A stretch of DNA of 64,000 bases, from NCBI GenBank assembly GCA_030054835.1, contig JASGVS010000027.1, forward strand, positions 72,235 to 136,234, read 5' to 3'. This DNA is from UBA3910 sp002391465. GTDB taxonomy: Bacteria > Bacillota > Limnochordia > Darwinibacteriales > Darwinibacteriaceae. Below are positions 24,673-33,781 of this stretch, piece by piece. Made by a program: the position numbers and the translations under genes. Numbering within the stretch: the stretch's first letter is position 1; each line of letters opens with the position of its first letter. The notes under the pieces were generated by a model. The model saw only the letters and a list, made by a program, of their open reading frames with translations. It had not been told where the DNA came from and searched no databases.

Positions 24673-25722
24673 ATGGAAAGATTTGACGCCCTGCAGCAGC
24701 TCGTACCTGAATTGGAGGAGTTGCTGGAGCGCAGGTATAATCTGCTCCGGGTAATCCGTGAATCGGCTCCCGCGGGACGCCGTTCCATCGCAGCCCGCCT
24801 CGACAGCTCGGAAAGGGTTGTCCGCAGTGAAATCGATCTTCTGCGGGCCCAGGGCTTAGTCAACTGCAGTGCTGCGGGGGTATGGCTGTCGCCCCGGGGG
24901 GAAGAGGTTCTCTATAAGGTTCAGTCCTTTGTCAGGCAGCTGCACGATCTGGCGTACTTGGAAAAGGTACTAGCCCCGGTTTTGGGTGTGAGCAGGCTGA
25001 TTATCGTCCCAGGTGACGCGGATGACAATCCTAACGGCCAAGCCGATCTGGCCATGGCCGCAGCCAGGTTTCTCTACGAAACGCTGGGTGATGGGGATGT
25101 GTTGGGCGTCACAGGGGGAACTACCTTGGCTAAGGTGGCCGAATCATTTGCAGTGTTTGACGGGGAAAGGAAGGTTACTGTTGTACCGGTCCGGGGAGGC
25201 CTGGGCGAGGATGTGAAAATTCAGGCCAGCACCATTGCGGCCCGTTTGGCCGAGAACATGGGCGGCAGCTATAGGCTGCTCCACGCACCGGAAGACGTTC
25301 GGCCCCGTTATTTGGAACAGATTCTGAATGAACCCCGTATCCGCGATGTCATCGCCTTGGGCAGGCGAGCTGATGTACTGCTCCACGGCATAGGTACTGC
25401 GGAGGAGATGGCAAAGAGGCGGGGCATAGATGAAGCCACCATCATGCAGTTGATTGCAGATGGGGCGGTGGGAGAGGCCTTTGGCTGTTACTTCAACACA
25501 AACGGAGACATTGTCTACAACACCGCATCCGTTGGGTTGAGGTTGGAGGACTTGGAGCGAATACCGCTTGTTGTGGCGGTAGGTGGTGGAAGAAGTAAAG
25601 CTTGGGCTGTTATGTCAGTCCTCGCGCGAGGTTACTGTGATGTCTGCATCACCGATGAGGGGGTAGCCCGGAGGGTGATGAGTCTTAAAGAAAAAGAAAT
25701 CAAAGAGGGGGAAAAAGAATGA
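24673..25722 (+). CDS. cggR: Central glycolytic genes regulator CggR
   Basis: A SorC-family repressor of 349 residues. The N-terminal winged helix-turn-helix (about 30-85) has SIAARLDSSERVVRSEIDLLRAQGL; the sugar-phosphate domain includes VLGVTGGTTLAKVAESF near 138, VVPVRGGLGEDVKIQ, HGIGTAEEMAKRRG and VAVGGGRSKAWAVMSVLARGYCDVCITDEG. In Bacillus, CggR represses gapA-pgk-tpi-pgm-eno until fructose-1,6-bisphosphate accumulates. Its stop overlaps the gap start, so the first gene of the operon controls the rest. Confidence 0.94.
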   Translation: MERFDALQQLVPELEELLERRYNLLRVIRESAPAGRRSIAARLDSSERVVRSEIDLLRAQGLVNCSAAGVWLSPRGEEVLYKVQSFVRQLHDLAYLEKVLAPVLGVSRLIIVPGDADDNPNGQADLAMAAARFLYETLGDGDVLGVTGGTTLAKVAESFAVFDGERKVTVVPVRGGLGEDVKIQASTIAARLAENMGGSYRLLHAPEDVRPRYLEQILNEPRIRDVIALGRRADVLLHGIGTAEEMAKRRGIDEATIMQLIADGAVGEAFGCYFNTNGDIVYNTASVGLRLEDLERIPLVVAVGGGRSKAWAVMSVLARGYCDVCITDEGVARRVMSLKEKEIKEGEKE

Positions 25723-26723
25723 CAGTGAAGATTGGTATTAACGGATTTGGACGTATTGGCCGTCTAGTGTTCAGGGGAGTTTTGAACGACCCCAATATTG
25801 AGGTAGTAGCAGTTAACGACTTGACCGATGCGGCAACTTTGGCCCACTTGCTCAAGTACGACACCAACCACGGTACGCTTGATGCAGACGTTAGCGTGGA
25901 TGGGGATACAATCGTAGTAAACGGCAAGCGGATTAAGGTTATGGCTGAGCGGGATCCCAAGAATCTGCCCTGGGGCGAGCTTGGTGTTGAGTATGTAGTA
26001 GAAGCAACCGGCATCTTCCGCAGCCGGGAACAGGCCCAGTGGCACATTGACGCAGGCGCGAAAAAGGTTATCATCACTGCTCCTGCCAAGAACGAAGATA
26101 TCACCATCGTGATGGGTGTAAACGAAGGCGACTACAAGGCAGACGAGCACCATGTTATCTCCAACGCATCGTGCACAACCAACTGCTTGGCTCCTGTGGC
26201 TAAGCTCATCGACGACAACTTCGGCATTAAGAAGGGTCTCATGACCACTGTACACGCTTACACCACTGACCAGCGCATCCTCGACCTGCCCCACAAAGAT
26301 CTGCGCAGGGCAAGGGCCGCTGCTGAGAACATCGTGCCCACCACAACCGGTGCAGCCGCTGCGGTAGGTTTGGTTCTGCCTAACCTCAAGGGCAAACTTG
26401 ATGGTTTCGCCATTCGTGTTCCCGTTTCCACCGTCAGCGTAGTTGACCTTGTTGTGGAAACTGAAAAACCGGTTACTGTTGAAGCAGTAAACGCTGTCCT
26501 CAAAGAAGCAGCCGAGGGTGACCTGAAGGGTATTCTGGGCTTTGAGGAAGCTCCTTTGGTATCCTGCGACTTCAAAGGCAACGACAACTCCAGCATTGTT
26601 GACGCAGCCCTAACCAAAACGATGGGCGACAACATGCTCAAAGTTGTTGCTTGGTACGACAACGAGTGGGGTTACTCCATGAGAGTTGTTGACCTCATCC
26701 GTTACATGGATGCCAACAAGTAA
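25719..26723 (+). CDS. gap: Glyceraldehyde-3-phosphate dehydrogenase, type I
   Basis: Oxidises and phosphorylates glyceraldehyde-3-phosphate to 1,3-bisphosphoglycerate with NAD+. INGFGRIGRLVFR (residues 5-17) is the NAD fold; SNASCTTNCLAPVAK holds the catalytic Cys near 151, HAYTTDQ the catalytic His near 178, and WYDNEWGYSMR closes the protein. The length is 334 residues. Codons look strongly optimised compared with neighbours. It overlaps cggR by 4 bases and is followed by a hairpin. Confidence 0.97.
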   Translation: MTVKIGINGFGRIGRLVFRGVLNDPNIEVVAVNDLTDAATLAHLLKYDTNHGTLDADVSVDGDTIVVNGKRIKVMAERDPKNLPWGELGVEYVVEATGIFRSREQAQWHIDAGAKKVIITAPAKNEDITIVMGVNEGDYKADEHHVISNASCTTNCLAPVAKLIDDNFGIKKGLMTTVHAYTTDQRILDLPHKDLRRARAAAENIVPTTTGAAAAVGLVLPNLKGKLDGFAIRVPVSTVSVVDLVVETEKPVTVEAVNAVLKEAAEGDLKGILGFEEAPLVSCDFKGNDNSSIVDAALTKTMGDNMLKVVAWYDNEWGYSMRVVDLIRYMDANK

Positions 26724-26737
26724 AACTGAGTAAGCTG

Positions 26738-26768
26738 CGGAACCCCCCCGGTTCTTAGGGGGGTTCCG
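26738..26768 (+). terminator. GC-rich hairpin between gap and pgk
   Basis: CGGAACCCCCC pairs with GGGGGGTTCCG (11 bp) around a 9-base loop. The run after it (TTCTGTTC) is poor in T, so it is more likely an attenuator or processing/stability element that makes gap mRNA more abundant than the rest of the operon. Confidence 0.55.
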
Positions 26769-26792
26769 TTCTGTTCGAGAAGGAGGTTTACC

Positions 26793-27974
26793 ATGGCGAA
26801 GAAAACTATTGTGGATATTGAACCACGCGGTAAGCGTGTGTTAATGAGGGTTGACTTTAACGTACCGATTCAAGATGGCGCAATCACAGATGATAAACGC
26901 ATCCGCGCCGCACTGCCCAGCATTGAGAATCTGCTGGAGCGGGGAGGCAGGGTTGTACTCATGTCCCACCTCGGGCGCCCCAAGGGCAAAGTGGTGGAAG
27001 AACTGCGCCTCAATTTAGTGGCAGAGCGTTTAGCTGAACTGTTGGGTAAACCAGTCAAGAAGCTTGACGACTGTATCGGTCCAGAGGTCGAAGCAGCAGT
27101 AAACAGCCTCCAAGACGGCGAGGTAGCCCTTTTGGAAAACGTCCGTTTCTACGCTGAGGAAGAGAAAAACGATCCGGAGTTTGCTGCCCAGCTGGCTAAA
27201 CTCGGCGACATTTACGTTAACGATGCCTTCGGTACTGCCCACCGCGCCCATGCCTCAACAGAGGGTGTGGCCAGGTATCTACCGGCCGTTTCCGGATTCC
27301 TTTTGGAAAAGGAACTTAAGTTCCTGGGTGACGCGGTGGAAGATCCGAAGCGTCCGTTTGTGGCCATTTTAGGCGGAGCCAAGGTTAAGGATAAGATTTC
27401 CGTAATTGAAGCCCTCTTGACTAAAGTGGATACGTTAATCATCGGTGGAGGCATGGCCTATACCTTCTTCAAAGCACAGGGATACGAGATCGGAAAATCT
27501 CTCCTGGATGAGGAACGCCTTGATTTCTGCCTTTCCGTTCTGGAAAAGGCCAAGGAGCAGGGTGTAGAACTGTATCTACCTGTGGATATTAGGGTTGCCA
27601 AGGAATTCAGCCCAGACGCCGAAAACAAGGTCGTCAGCGTGAAAGAGATTCCCGCCGATTGGGAAGGACTTGACATCGGCCCTGAAACTGCTAAGCTTTT
27701 TGCAGGGATAGTAAAAGAGGCAGGAACTGTTGTATGGAACGGTCCCATGGGTGTCTTTGAATTTGAAGCGTTTGCCCAGGGAACCCGGGCCATTGCCCAA
27801 GCGCTGGCCGACTCAGACGCAGTATCCATTATTGGCGGTGGGGACTCGGCAGCAGCAGTGGAGCAGATGGGCTTAGCGGATAAAATGACCCATGTATCCA
27901 CTGGCGGCGGTGCTTCCCTTGAGTTCTTGGAGGGTAAAGTCCTGCCAGGTGTAGCAGCGCTAAATGATAGATAG
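26793..27974 (+). CDS. pgk: Phosphoglycerate kinase
   Basis: Makes ATP from 1,3-bisphosphoglycerate. The 393-residue protein has VLMRVDFNVPIQDG near residue 15, MSHLGRPKG near 57, LLENVRFYAEE near 112, AILGGAKVKDKI near 193 and the ATP loop SIIGGGDSAAAVEQ near 350. AAGGAGG precedes the ATG. Second catalytic gene of the CggR operon. Confidence 0.98.
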   Translation: MAKKTIVDIEPRGKRVLMRVDFNVPIQDGAITDDKRIRAALPSIENLLERGGRVVLMSHLGRPKGKVVEELRLNLVAERLAELLGKPVKKLDDCIGPEVEAAVNSLQDGEVALLENVRFYAEEEKNDPEFAAQLAKLGDIYVNDAFGTAHRAHASTEGVARYLPAVSGFLLEKELKFLGDAVEDPKRPFVAILGGAKVKDKISVIEALLTKVDTLIIGGGMAYTFFKAQGYEIGKSLLDEERLDFCLSVLEKAKEQGVELYLPVDIRVAKEFSPDAENKVVSVKEIPADWEGLDIGPETAKLFAGIVKEAGTVVWNGPMGVFEFEAFAQGTRAIAQALADSDAVSIIGGGDSAAAVEQMGLADKMTHVSTGGGASLEFLEGKVLPGVAALNDR

Positions 27975-27984
27975 AGGTGAAATG

Positions 27985-28734
27985 ATGCGAACTCCGATTA
28001 TTGCCGGAAACTGGAAGATGCACAAAACAGTGGGAGAAGCAGTTGAAACCTGCAGAAAACTGGAGGAAGTGGTGACCGACAGCCCGGTTGAAGTTGTGGT
28101 TTGTGCCCCGTTTACAAGCCTGTCCGCTCTGAGCGCCTTAGGTATGGAAAAGGTCCAACTTGGTGCCCAGAACATGTTTTACGCGGATCAGGGTGCTTAC
28201 ACCGGGGAAATATCTGGCCAGATGCTGGTAGATACGGGCTGCAGCTATGTGATTTTAGGCCACTCGGAACGCCGCGAGATCTTCGGTGAAGATGACGAAC
28301 TGATTAACAAAAAGGTCCTCAAGGCCTTAGAACTGGGCCTCCGCCCCATTCTCTGCGTGGGAGAGACACTCAGCCAGAGGAAAGCCGGGGAAACGGAGGA
28401 GGTTGTTGTTAGTCAGACCGCTAAGGCGCTATCTGGAGTGGCAGCGGAACAGCTTCCTCAAGTGGTTATTGCCTATGAGCCTATATGGGCCATTGGCACC
28501 GGCGAGAATTCTACACCCGAAGATGCCAACCGGGTGATCGGCTTGATCCGCAGCAAACTTGCGGAGCTGTACGATGGCGAGTTGGCCGGGCAGGTCAGAA
28601 TTCAATACGGAGGCAGCGTCAAACCGGAGAATATTGCCGGGTTTATGCAGCAGCCCGAGATCGATGGGGCTTTGGTAGGCGGTGCCAGTCTCGCCGTTGA
28701 GGATTTTGCTGCCATAATTGACTATCAGAGGTGA
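27985..28734 (+). CDS. tpiA: Triosephosphate isomerase
   Basis: Interconverts dihydroxyacetone phosphate and glyceraldehyde-3-phosphate. The 249-residue barrel has AGNWKMHKT with the catalytic Lys near 12, LGHSERREIF with His near 93, AYEPIWAIGTG with catalytic Glu near 165 and YGGSVKPEN near 211. ATG 27985 is preferred; AGAGGTG lies 5 bases before it. It follows pgk closely and overlaps nothing, then gpmI begins within its final bases. Confidence 0.97.
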   Translation: MRTPIIAGNWKMHKTVGEAVETCRKLEEVVTDSPVEVVVCAPFTSLSALSALGMEKVQLGAQNMFYADQGAYTGEISGQMLVDTGCSYVILGHSERREIFGEDDELINKKVLKALELGLRPILCVGETLSQRKAGETEEVVVSQTAKALSGVAAEQLPQVVIAYEPIWAIGTGENSTPEDANRVIGLIRSKLAELYDGELAGQVRIQYGGSVKPENIAGFMQQPEIDGALVGGASLAVEDFAAIIDYQR

Positions 28735-28739
28735 AATTG

Positions 28740-30275
28740 GTGAAAAAGCCGACCATGCTAATTATCTTAGATGGGCTAGGCCTCAATGAGAACCAGGCAG
28801 ACAACGCGGTTCAGGCAGCCCAGACCCCAACCATTGACTGGCTGAGGGAAAATGTACCCAGCAGCACGCTGTCCGCTTCAGGCCGCAGCGTGGGGTTACT
28901 CGATGGCCAGATGGGGGATTCTAACGTCGGACATTTGAATATTGGAGCAGGAAGAATCGTCTACCAAGATGTGGTCCGCATTACGAAGTCCATTGAGGAT
29001 GGCGACTTCTTTGAGAATGAAGTACTGCTTCAGGCCGTAAACCATTCCAAGAAAACGGGCGGTGCTCTCCATCTAATGGGTCTAGTTTCGCCCGGAGGCG
29101 TGCACAGCCATTCGGAACACTTGTATGCGCTTCTGCGCTTCGCTAAAGCGCAAGGTCTGGAGAGAGTGTACATCCACGCCTTTCTCGACGGACGCGATGT
29201 GCCCCCCAGCAGTGCCAAGGATTATCTGGCCCATCTGGAAGAGGAAATTAAAGCGGTGGGAGTGGGCAGGATCGCCTCCATTTCCGGCCGTTACTACGCC
29301 ATGGACCGCGATCGACGTTGGGATCGGGTGGAGAAGGCGTACCGGGCGCTTATGGGTGTGGGCCGCACAGCCCCCGACAGCGCTACAGCCATAACTGAGG
29401 CTTACGCCAAGGGTGAGACGGACGAGTTCGTAATCCCCATCGTCATTACCGAAAACGGTGAGCCCGTTGGTCCGGTGCAGGATGGCGACAGTGTTTTCTT
29501 CTTTAACTTCCGGGCAGACAGGGCACGGGAGATTACTTGGGCCTTTGTGAACGAAGATTTCGATGGCTTCGAGCGGGGCAACGTTCCCGATGTCTTCTTC
29601 GCCACGATGACCCAGTACGATGAACAACTCACGGTACCCTTTGCCTTTCCTCCCCAGAGTCTAGATAACACACTGGGTGAATACGTGGCCAAGCAGGGTA
29701 AGACCCAGCTGCGCATCGCCGAAACGGAGAAGTACGCGCACGTAACGTTCTTTTTCAACGGCGGTGAGGAAGAGCCTAATCCAGGTGAAGACCGGGTTCT
29801 GATTCCTTCGCCAAAGGTTCCCACCTATGACCTGCAGCCGGAAATGTCCGCGCCTGAGGTAACGGCAGAGGTTGTAAAGCAGATTCAGGCAGGCAAGTAT
29901 GACCTGATCGTGCTCAACTATGCTAACTGTGATATGGTGGGCCATACCGGAGTGTTTGAAGCTGCGGTTAAAGCGGTGGAAGCGGTAGACCACGGCTTGG
30001 GTCGGGTACTGGAAGCGCTGAAGGAAGCAGGTGGCGTGGCCCTCATTACGGCGGACCACGGTAATGCTGAACAGATGCGCGATTACGAGACCGGTGAACC
30101 CCACACTGCACATACCACCAACCTGGTGCCGATCTGGCTCTTCAATGCGCCGGAGAATTACACTCTCCGTTCTGGCATTTTGGCCGATATTGCACCTTCC
30201 TTACTTGATTTGATGAACCTACCTCAGCCGGAGGAAATGACCGGCGAGAGCTTGATCGTAAAGGAGGATAATTAA
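28740..30275 (+). CDS. gpmI: 2,3-bisphosphoglycerate-independent phosphoglycerate mutase
   Basis: A manganese enzyme converting 3- to 2-phosphoglycerate. The 511-residue protein has LIILDGLGL near 7, GDSNVGHLNIGAGR with the catalytic Ser near 60 (the usual GNSEVGH appears as GDSNVGH), FLDGRDVPPSS, SISGRYYAMDRDRRW and ITADHGNAEQM near the end. I prefer GTG 28740 (AGAGGTGA 5 bases before) over GTG 28731, which overlaps the tpiA stop without a ribosome site. Both starts are GTG. Confidence 0.96.
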   Translation: MKKPTMLIILDGLGLNENQADNAVQAAQTPTIDWLRENVPSSTLSASGRSVGLLDGQMGDSNVGHLNIGAGRIVYQDVVRITKSIEDGDFFENEVLLQAVNHSKKTGGALHLMGLVSPGGVHSHSEHLYALLRFAKAQGLERVYIHAFLDGRDVPPSSAKDYLAHLEEEIKAVGVGRIASISGRYYAMDRDRRWDRVEKAYRALMGVGRTAPDSATAITEAYAKGETDEFVIPIVITENGEPVGPVQDGDSVFFFNFRADRAREITWAFVNEDFDGFERGNVPDVFFATMTQYDEQLTVPFAFPPQSLDNTLGEYVAKQGKTQLRIAETEKYAHVTFFFNGGEEEPNPGEDRVLIPSPKVPTYDLQPEMSAPEVTAEVVKQIQAGKYDLIVLNYANCDMVGHTGVFEAAVKAVEAVDHGLGRVLEALKEAGGVALITADHGNAEQMRDYETGEPHTAHTTNLVPIWLFNAPENYTLRSGILADIAPSLLDLMNLPQPEEMTGESLIVKEDN

Positions 30276-31558
30276 TGATTATTAACGATGTAATCGCAAG
30301 GGAAGTCCTGGACTCCAGGGGCAACCCCACAGTTGAAGTTGAAGTGTTCTTGGTCGACGGAGCATTTGGCCGGGCCATCGTTCCTTCCGGTGCCTCTACC
30401 GGTGCCTATGAAGCGGTGGAACTGCGTGATGGCGACAAAACTCGCTATCTGGGCAAAGGTGTGGAGCAGGCAGTACGCAATGTGGAAGAGATCATTGCAC
30501 CTGAACTGATCGGCCTAGACGCTACTGACCAAATGGCAATTGACCAGATCATGATCGATCTAGACGGGACTCCCAACAAGGGCAAACTGGGTGCCAACGC
30601 AATCTTGGCTGTTTCGCTGGCCGTAGCCCGCGCTGCTGCCAACTCCCTTGGCCTGCCCCTATACCGCTACATCGGCGGCACCAACAGCCATCAGCTGCCA
30701 GTGCCCATGATGAACATTCTCAACGGCGGTGAACACGCAGACAACAACGTGGACATCCAGGAGTTTATGGTTATGCCAATCGGTGCTGCCAGCTTCAAGG
30801 AAGCCCTGCGCATGGGTGCAGAGGTATTCCACAACCTGCGGGCAGTTCTGCAGGCCCGGGGCCTGAACACCGCAGTTGGCGACGAGGGCGGCTTTGCCCC
30901 TAACCTCCAGTCCAACGAAGAGGCAATCCAGGTTATCATCGAGGCAATTGAAAAGGCCGGTTACAAACCGGGCGAAGATGTGGTTATCGCCCTTGACGTG
31001 GCCGCAACTGAGCTGTTTGAGGATGGAAAATACAACCTGGCCGGCGAAGGCAGAAGCCTGGATACGGACGAGATGATCGCTTACTACAGCGAGCTCGTGG
31101 ATAAATATCCCATCATCTCCATTGAAGACGCCCTGAGTGAAGACGAGTGGGATGGCTGGAAAAAGCTGACCGACGCCCTTGGCGATAAAGTTCAGCTGGT
31201 GGGTGACGACCTGTTTGTTACCAACACCGAGCGCCTCAAGGTCGGTATTGAAAAGGGCATTGCCAACTCCATCCTGATCAAGGTTAATCAGATCGGAACC
31301 CTGACCGAAACGCTCAACGCCATTGAAATGGCTAAGCGGGCCGGCTACACAGCAGTTATCTCCCACCGCTCCGGCGAGAGTGAGGATACCACCATTGCTG
31401 ACCTGGCTGTGGCAACCAACGCCGGGCAGATCAAGACCGGTGCCCCCAGCAGGACGGACCGGGTAGCCAAGTACAACCAGCTGCTGCGGGTGGAAGAAGA
31501 GCTTGACTTCACTGCTGTTTATCCGGGCAAAGCAGCTTTTTACAACATTAAGAAATAG
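30275..31558 (+). CDS. eno: Enolase
   Basis: Dehydrates 2-phosphoglycerate to phosphoenolpyruvate. The 427-residue protein shows EVLDSRGNPTVEVEV, PSGASTGAYEA near 39, VGDEGGFAPNL near 205 with the catalytic Glu, DDLFVTNTERL near 310 and SHRSGESEDTTIADLAVA near 365 with the catalytic Lys region. It overlaps the gpmI stop by one base and ends the glycolytic operon before a strong terminator. Codon use looks highly optimised. Confidence 0.98.
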   Translation: MIINDVIAREVLDSRGNPTVEVEVFLVDGAFGRAIVPSGASTGAYEAVELRDGDKTRYLGKGVEQAVRNVEEIIAPELIGLDATDQMAIDQIMIDLDGTPNKGKLGANAILAVSLAVARAAANSLGLPLYRYIGGTNSHQLPVPMMNILNGGEHADNNVDIQEFMVMPIGAASFKEALRMGAEVFHNLRAVLQARGLNTAVGDEGGFAPNLQSNEEAIQVIIEAIEKAGYKPGEDVVIALDVAATELFEDGKYNLAGEGRSLDTDEMIAYYSELVDKYPIISIEDALSEDEWDGWKKLTDALGDKVQLVGDDLFVTNTERLKVGIEKGIANSILIKVNQIGTLTETLNAIEMAKRAGYTAVISHRSGESEDTTIADLAVATNAGQIKTGAPSRTDRVAKYNQLLRVEEELDFTAVYPGKAAFYNIKK

Positions 31559-31570
31559 TGTTTGACACAC

Positions 31571-31603
31571 AGCGGCACGGCCTGCGGGCTGTGCCGCTTT
31601 TTT
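31571..31603 (+). terminator. Intrinsic terminator of the glycolytic operon
   Basis: AGCGGCAC (31571-31578) pairs with GTGCCGCT (31591-31598), loop of 12 bases partly paired, followed by a T run. Confidence 0.85.
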
Positions 31604-31606
31604 CGC

Positions 31607-31635
31607 TTGCCCACATCTGAACTGTGTGATAAAAT
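31607..31635 (+). promoter_or_regulatory. Probable sigma-A promoter of secG
   Basis: TTGCCC (31607-31612) and TAAAAT (31630-31635) are 17 bases apart just after the eno terminator. Confidence 0.55.
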
Positions 31636-31676
31636 AACAAAGGTATGTAATTCGGATAGGGAGGTGTCGCCTAATT

Positions 31677-31898
31677 ATGGGTACCTTTTTGATGGTTATC
31701 CAGTTTATTGTGTGTCTTGCCCTGATTGCTGCAGTGCTTCTGCAGGAGAGCAAGAGTGAGGGTCTAGGTTCGATTGGCGGAGGAAGCAGTTTTCTTGGCA
31801 GCAAGCGTAAGGGGCTGGATGAGTTCCTCGAGCAGGTAACCACCTACCTGGCTGTGGGGTTTATGGTCCTCTCTATCGTTATAAGCCTCTGGTTCTAA
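31677..31898 (+). CDS. secG: Preprotein translocase subunit SecG
   Basis: A 73-residue membrane protein with two helices (about 3-20 and 50-70) joined by the glycine-rich loop SIGGGSSFLGSKRKG, which is the SecG signature. It forms SecYEG with SecY and SecE. GGGAGGTG is 11 bases before the ATG. The eno-secG and secG-ssrA neighbourhood is common in Bacillota. Confidence 0.93.
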   Translation: MGTFLMVIQFIVCLALIAAVLLQESKSEGLGSIGGGSSFLGSKRKGLDEFLEQVTTYLAVGFMVLSIVISLWF

Positions 31899-31922
31899 TT
31901 CTTTATTAAGCAACATAAAAAG

Positions 31923-31950
31923 AAAAAGTCTGCTGCGGCAGACTTTTTTT
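31923..31950. terminator. Bidirectional terminator between secG and ssrA
   Basis: AAAGTCTGC (31925-31933) pairs with GCAGACTTT (31938-31946) around a TGCG loop; A runs on the left and T runs on the right serve secG (plus) and ssrA (minus). Confidence 0.85.
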
Positions 31951-31962
31951 GATCAAAAAATT

Positions 31963-32312
31963 TGGTGGAGGTGAGCGGAGTTGCACCGCTGTCCGCAAGT
32001 GGAATCACACCAGCATCTCCGAGCGCAGCTGTGGTTTAAAGTCTCGCCATCCCTACTACTCCACAGCCAGCTGCAGGGAGGGCCAGCCCGTAAATGTCCC
32101 CCTCAGGCCCCGGGCCTTTCCTAAGGGGTAGTCTGTTAATTGACGTCGGTCTTGTTTCTAACAGACGGAGAAACAAGGGACGTTAGCCGAACTAAGCAGC
32201 TAAAGCGTAATTATTGTTTGCAGTTATTTTAAATCCCGCTTTTAACGAGGCATCGGGGACCTCGGCTCGCTTCTGATGCTCATCCTACCCACGTCGAAAC
32301 TAATTCACCCCC
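31963..32312 (-). ncRNA. ssrA: tmRNA (SsrA)
   Basis: Transfer-messenger RNA that rescues stalled ribosomes. On the reverse strand it begins GGGGGTG and ends CACCTCC-ACCA, a seven-pair acceptor stem with one G-U; TTCGACGTGG near the 5' end is diagnostic. The message part (complement of 32192-32221) follows a typical resume site and reads ANNNYALAA then a stop, so the encoded tag ends in the protease-recognised ALAA. With the CCA encoded it is 350 nt. smpB lies just upstream with its own promoter. Confidence 0.95.
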
Positions 32313-32329
32313 GTGGTTAGAGCGCTTTC

Positions 32330-32358
32330 AGGATATCAAAAATCCCCTTTTTTGTCAA
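32330..32358 (-). promoter_or_regulatory. Sigma-A promoter of ssrA
   Basis: On the reverse strand TTGACA (32353-32358) and TATCCT (32330-32335) are 17 bases apart, directly after the smpB stop and about 18 bases before the tmRNA 5' end. Confidence 0.75.
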
Positions 32359-32368
32359 GGTGGCTGAC

Positions 32369-32824
32369 CTATCGGCGGCGGCCCATGGCCTGTCGAGCTC
32401 TCCTCTCCGCTTCCTGTTTAGCTTTGGATTCCCGCTTATCGTACAGTTTCTTACCCTTAGCCAAGGCGAGCTCCACTTTGGCCTTACCCCGGGAAAAGTA
32501 AAGCCGGGTCGGGATTAGGGTATAACCTTCTTCCCGTGTTTTGCCGATTAGGCGCTTGATCTCCCGTTTGTGCAGGAGCAGTTTGCGCACCCGGAGGGGA
32601 TCGTGGTTAAAGCGATTGCCCTGTTCATAGGGGCTGATGTGCATGTCGTACAGGAAAACTTCGCCCTTTTCTACCCGGGCAAAGCTGTCCCGCAGATTGA
32701 CGCGGCCCAGGCGCAGCGACTTTACTTCCGTACCCTGGAGCACGATACCTGCTTCCATCGTTTCTTCAATATGGTAATCGTGGCGTGCCCTGCGGTTGTT
32801 GGCAATCATTTGGATGTCGGACAT
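32369..32824 (-). CDS. smpB: SsrA-binding protein SmpB
   Basis: SmpB binds tmRNA and brings it to the stalled ribosome. The 151-residue protein has NRRARHDYHIEETMEAGIVLQGTEVKS is split across the OB fold; key residues are NRRA near 9 and GTEVKS near 31. Also seen are DPLRVRKLLLHKREI and the basic tail KGKKLYDKRE. AAGGAGGGG precedes ATG 32824; the longer frame is not used. Terminal RRARQAMGRRR is a normal basic tail. Own promoter at 32847-32875. Confidence 0.95.
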   Translation of the reverse strand: MSDIQMIANNRRARHDYHIEETMEAGIVLQGTEVKSLRLGRVNLRDSFARVEKGEVFLYDMHISPYEQGNRFNHDPLRVRKLLLHKREIKRLIGKTREEGYTLIPTRLYFSRGKAKVELALAKGKKLYDKRESKAKQEAERRARQAMGRRR

Positions 32825-32846
32825 GATCACCCCTCCTTGTCCCTTT

Positions 32847-32875
32847 ATTATAACAGAGGGAAGTACGGTTCTCAA
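32847..32875 (-). promoter_or_regulatory. Sigma-A promoter of smpB
   Basis: On the reverse strand TTGAGA (32870-32875) and a perfect TATAAT (32847-32852) are 17 bases apart, ending before the AAGGAGGGG ribosome site. It lies within the gap after the membrane-protein gene. Confidence 0.75.
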
Positions 32876-32881
32876 ATAGGT

Positions 32882-33703
32882 TTAAGGCAGGTGTGGGTCA
32901 CTCCAATTCTCTTCTAAATCAAGATGGTCGGTCAGCCTAATTACCCTGTATTCACCCTGCTCGTGTTCGTCCAGAAAACCGTAATGGACTTCGAGGGTGT
33001 AAAGGCCAGGGGAAAAGTACCCCGCGATAGGGGGAAACTCACCTGTCTGCCACATGCGACCGGGCCAAACGAGGGCCTTTTGTGGCTCGTCAACCACGTT
33101 TATTCTGCTGGATAGACCCGCGTAATAGGCGAAACCATCGTGGTCATGGAGCAGATCGATAATCATTTTCCCTTTGGGATCGAGCAGTACCGCCCGGTGG
33201 ATATAGAGGGGTTGGTCAGACCCGTTGGCAAAACCGGCAATTCCTAATACCTCTCCCGTTTCTTTGTAGAAAACATGAAAATCAACCAAAAACTCCTGCG
33301 GCCACAGCCCCGTATCGTATTTCAGCGGCGGGCTGTTCATGCCCGGTTCCAAATTGATTTCCCGCCTGTACTTGGCGTAACCACCGGCGAAAATCTCAAT
33401 GGTACTGCGCCCAGGTTGTAAGTTTTCCATTGCAAAGAAACCCGTGTTATCCGCCTGCACCAATCTGTTTTGGATCATCACTACAGCGTGGCAAATGGGA
33501 TCGCCGAACACGCTGCACACCCTGGTCTGCAGTTGGCTGCTGCCCTTTGTGTCCATTAGGGCCGAAACGGCTCGCTCTGCGTCGAGAATGTTCATTTCGC
33601 TGCGAATAATTATGCTGAACACGGTTAAGTAGGCTCCTACAAGGTAGAGCAAAATCAAAACTAGAAGCCATTTCCCCAGGTGCTGCCAAAAACGGGAGTG
33701 CAT
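32882..33703 (-). CDS. Membrane-anchored protein with carboxypeptidase-regulatory-like domain
   Basis: A 273-residue protein with one N-terminal helix (about 12-34) and an outward body. Residues 60-118 look like a CarboxypepD_reg/PEGA-type beta sandwich (VCSVFGDPICHAVVMIQN then GYAKYRREINLEPG). Residues 120-265 are a beta-rich region with no recognised motif. AAAGGAGGA precedes the ATG. It is divergent from the AMIN amidase gene. Function is unknown; an envelope role is inferred from topology. Confidence 0.6.
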   Translation of the reverse strand: MHSRFWQHLGKWLLVLILLYLVGAYLTVFSIIIRSEMNILDAERAVSALMDTKGSSQLQTRVCSVFGDPICHAVVMIQNRLVQADNTGFFAMENLQPGRSTIEIFAGGYAKYRREINLEPGMNSPPLKYDTGLWPQEFLVDFHVFYKETGEVLGIAGFANGSDQPLYIHRAVLLDPKGKMIIDLLHDHDGFAYYAGLSSRINVVDEPQKALVWPGRMWQTGEFPPIAGYFSPGLYTLEVHYGFLDEHEQGEYRVIRLTDHLDLEENWSDPHLP

Positions 33704-33781
33704 AAGAGGATTCCTCCTTTGGGCAGGATTACACCGCGGAAAAGAGAAATGAGGTTTATATTACCACTTGGAGGTTAGGGT

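Noticed and set aside
30659..31843. 394-residue open frame antisense to eno and secG
   Set aside because: It mirrors highly biased eno codons and has no ribosome site or family resemblance; shadow of the plus-strand gene.
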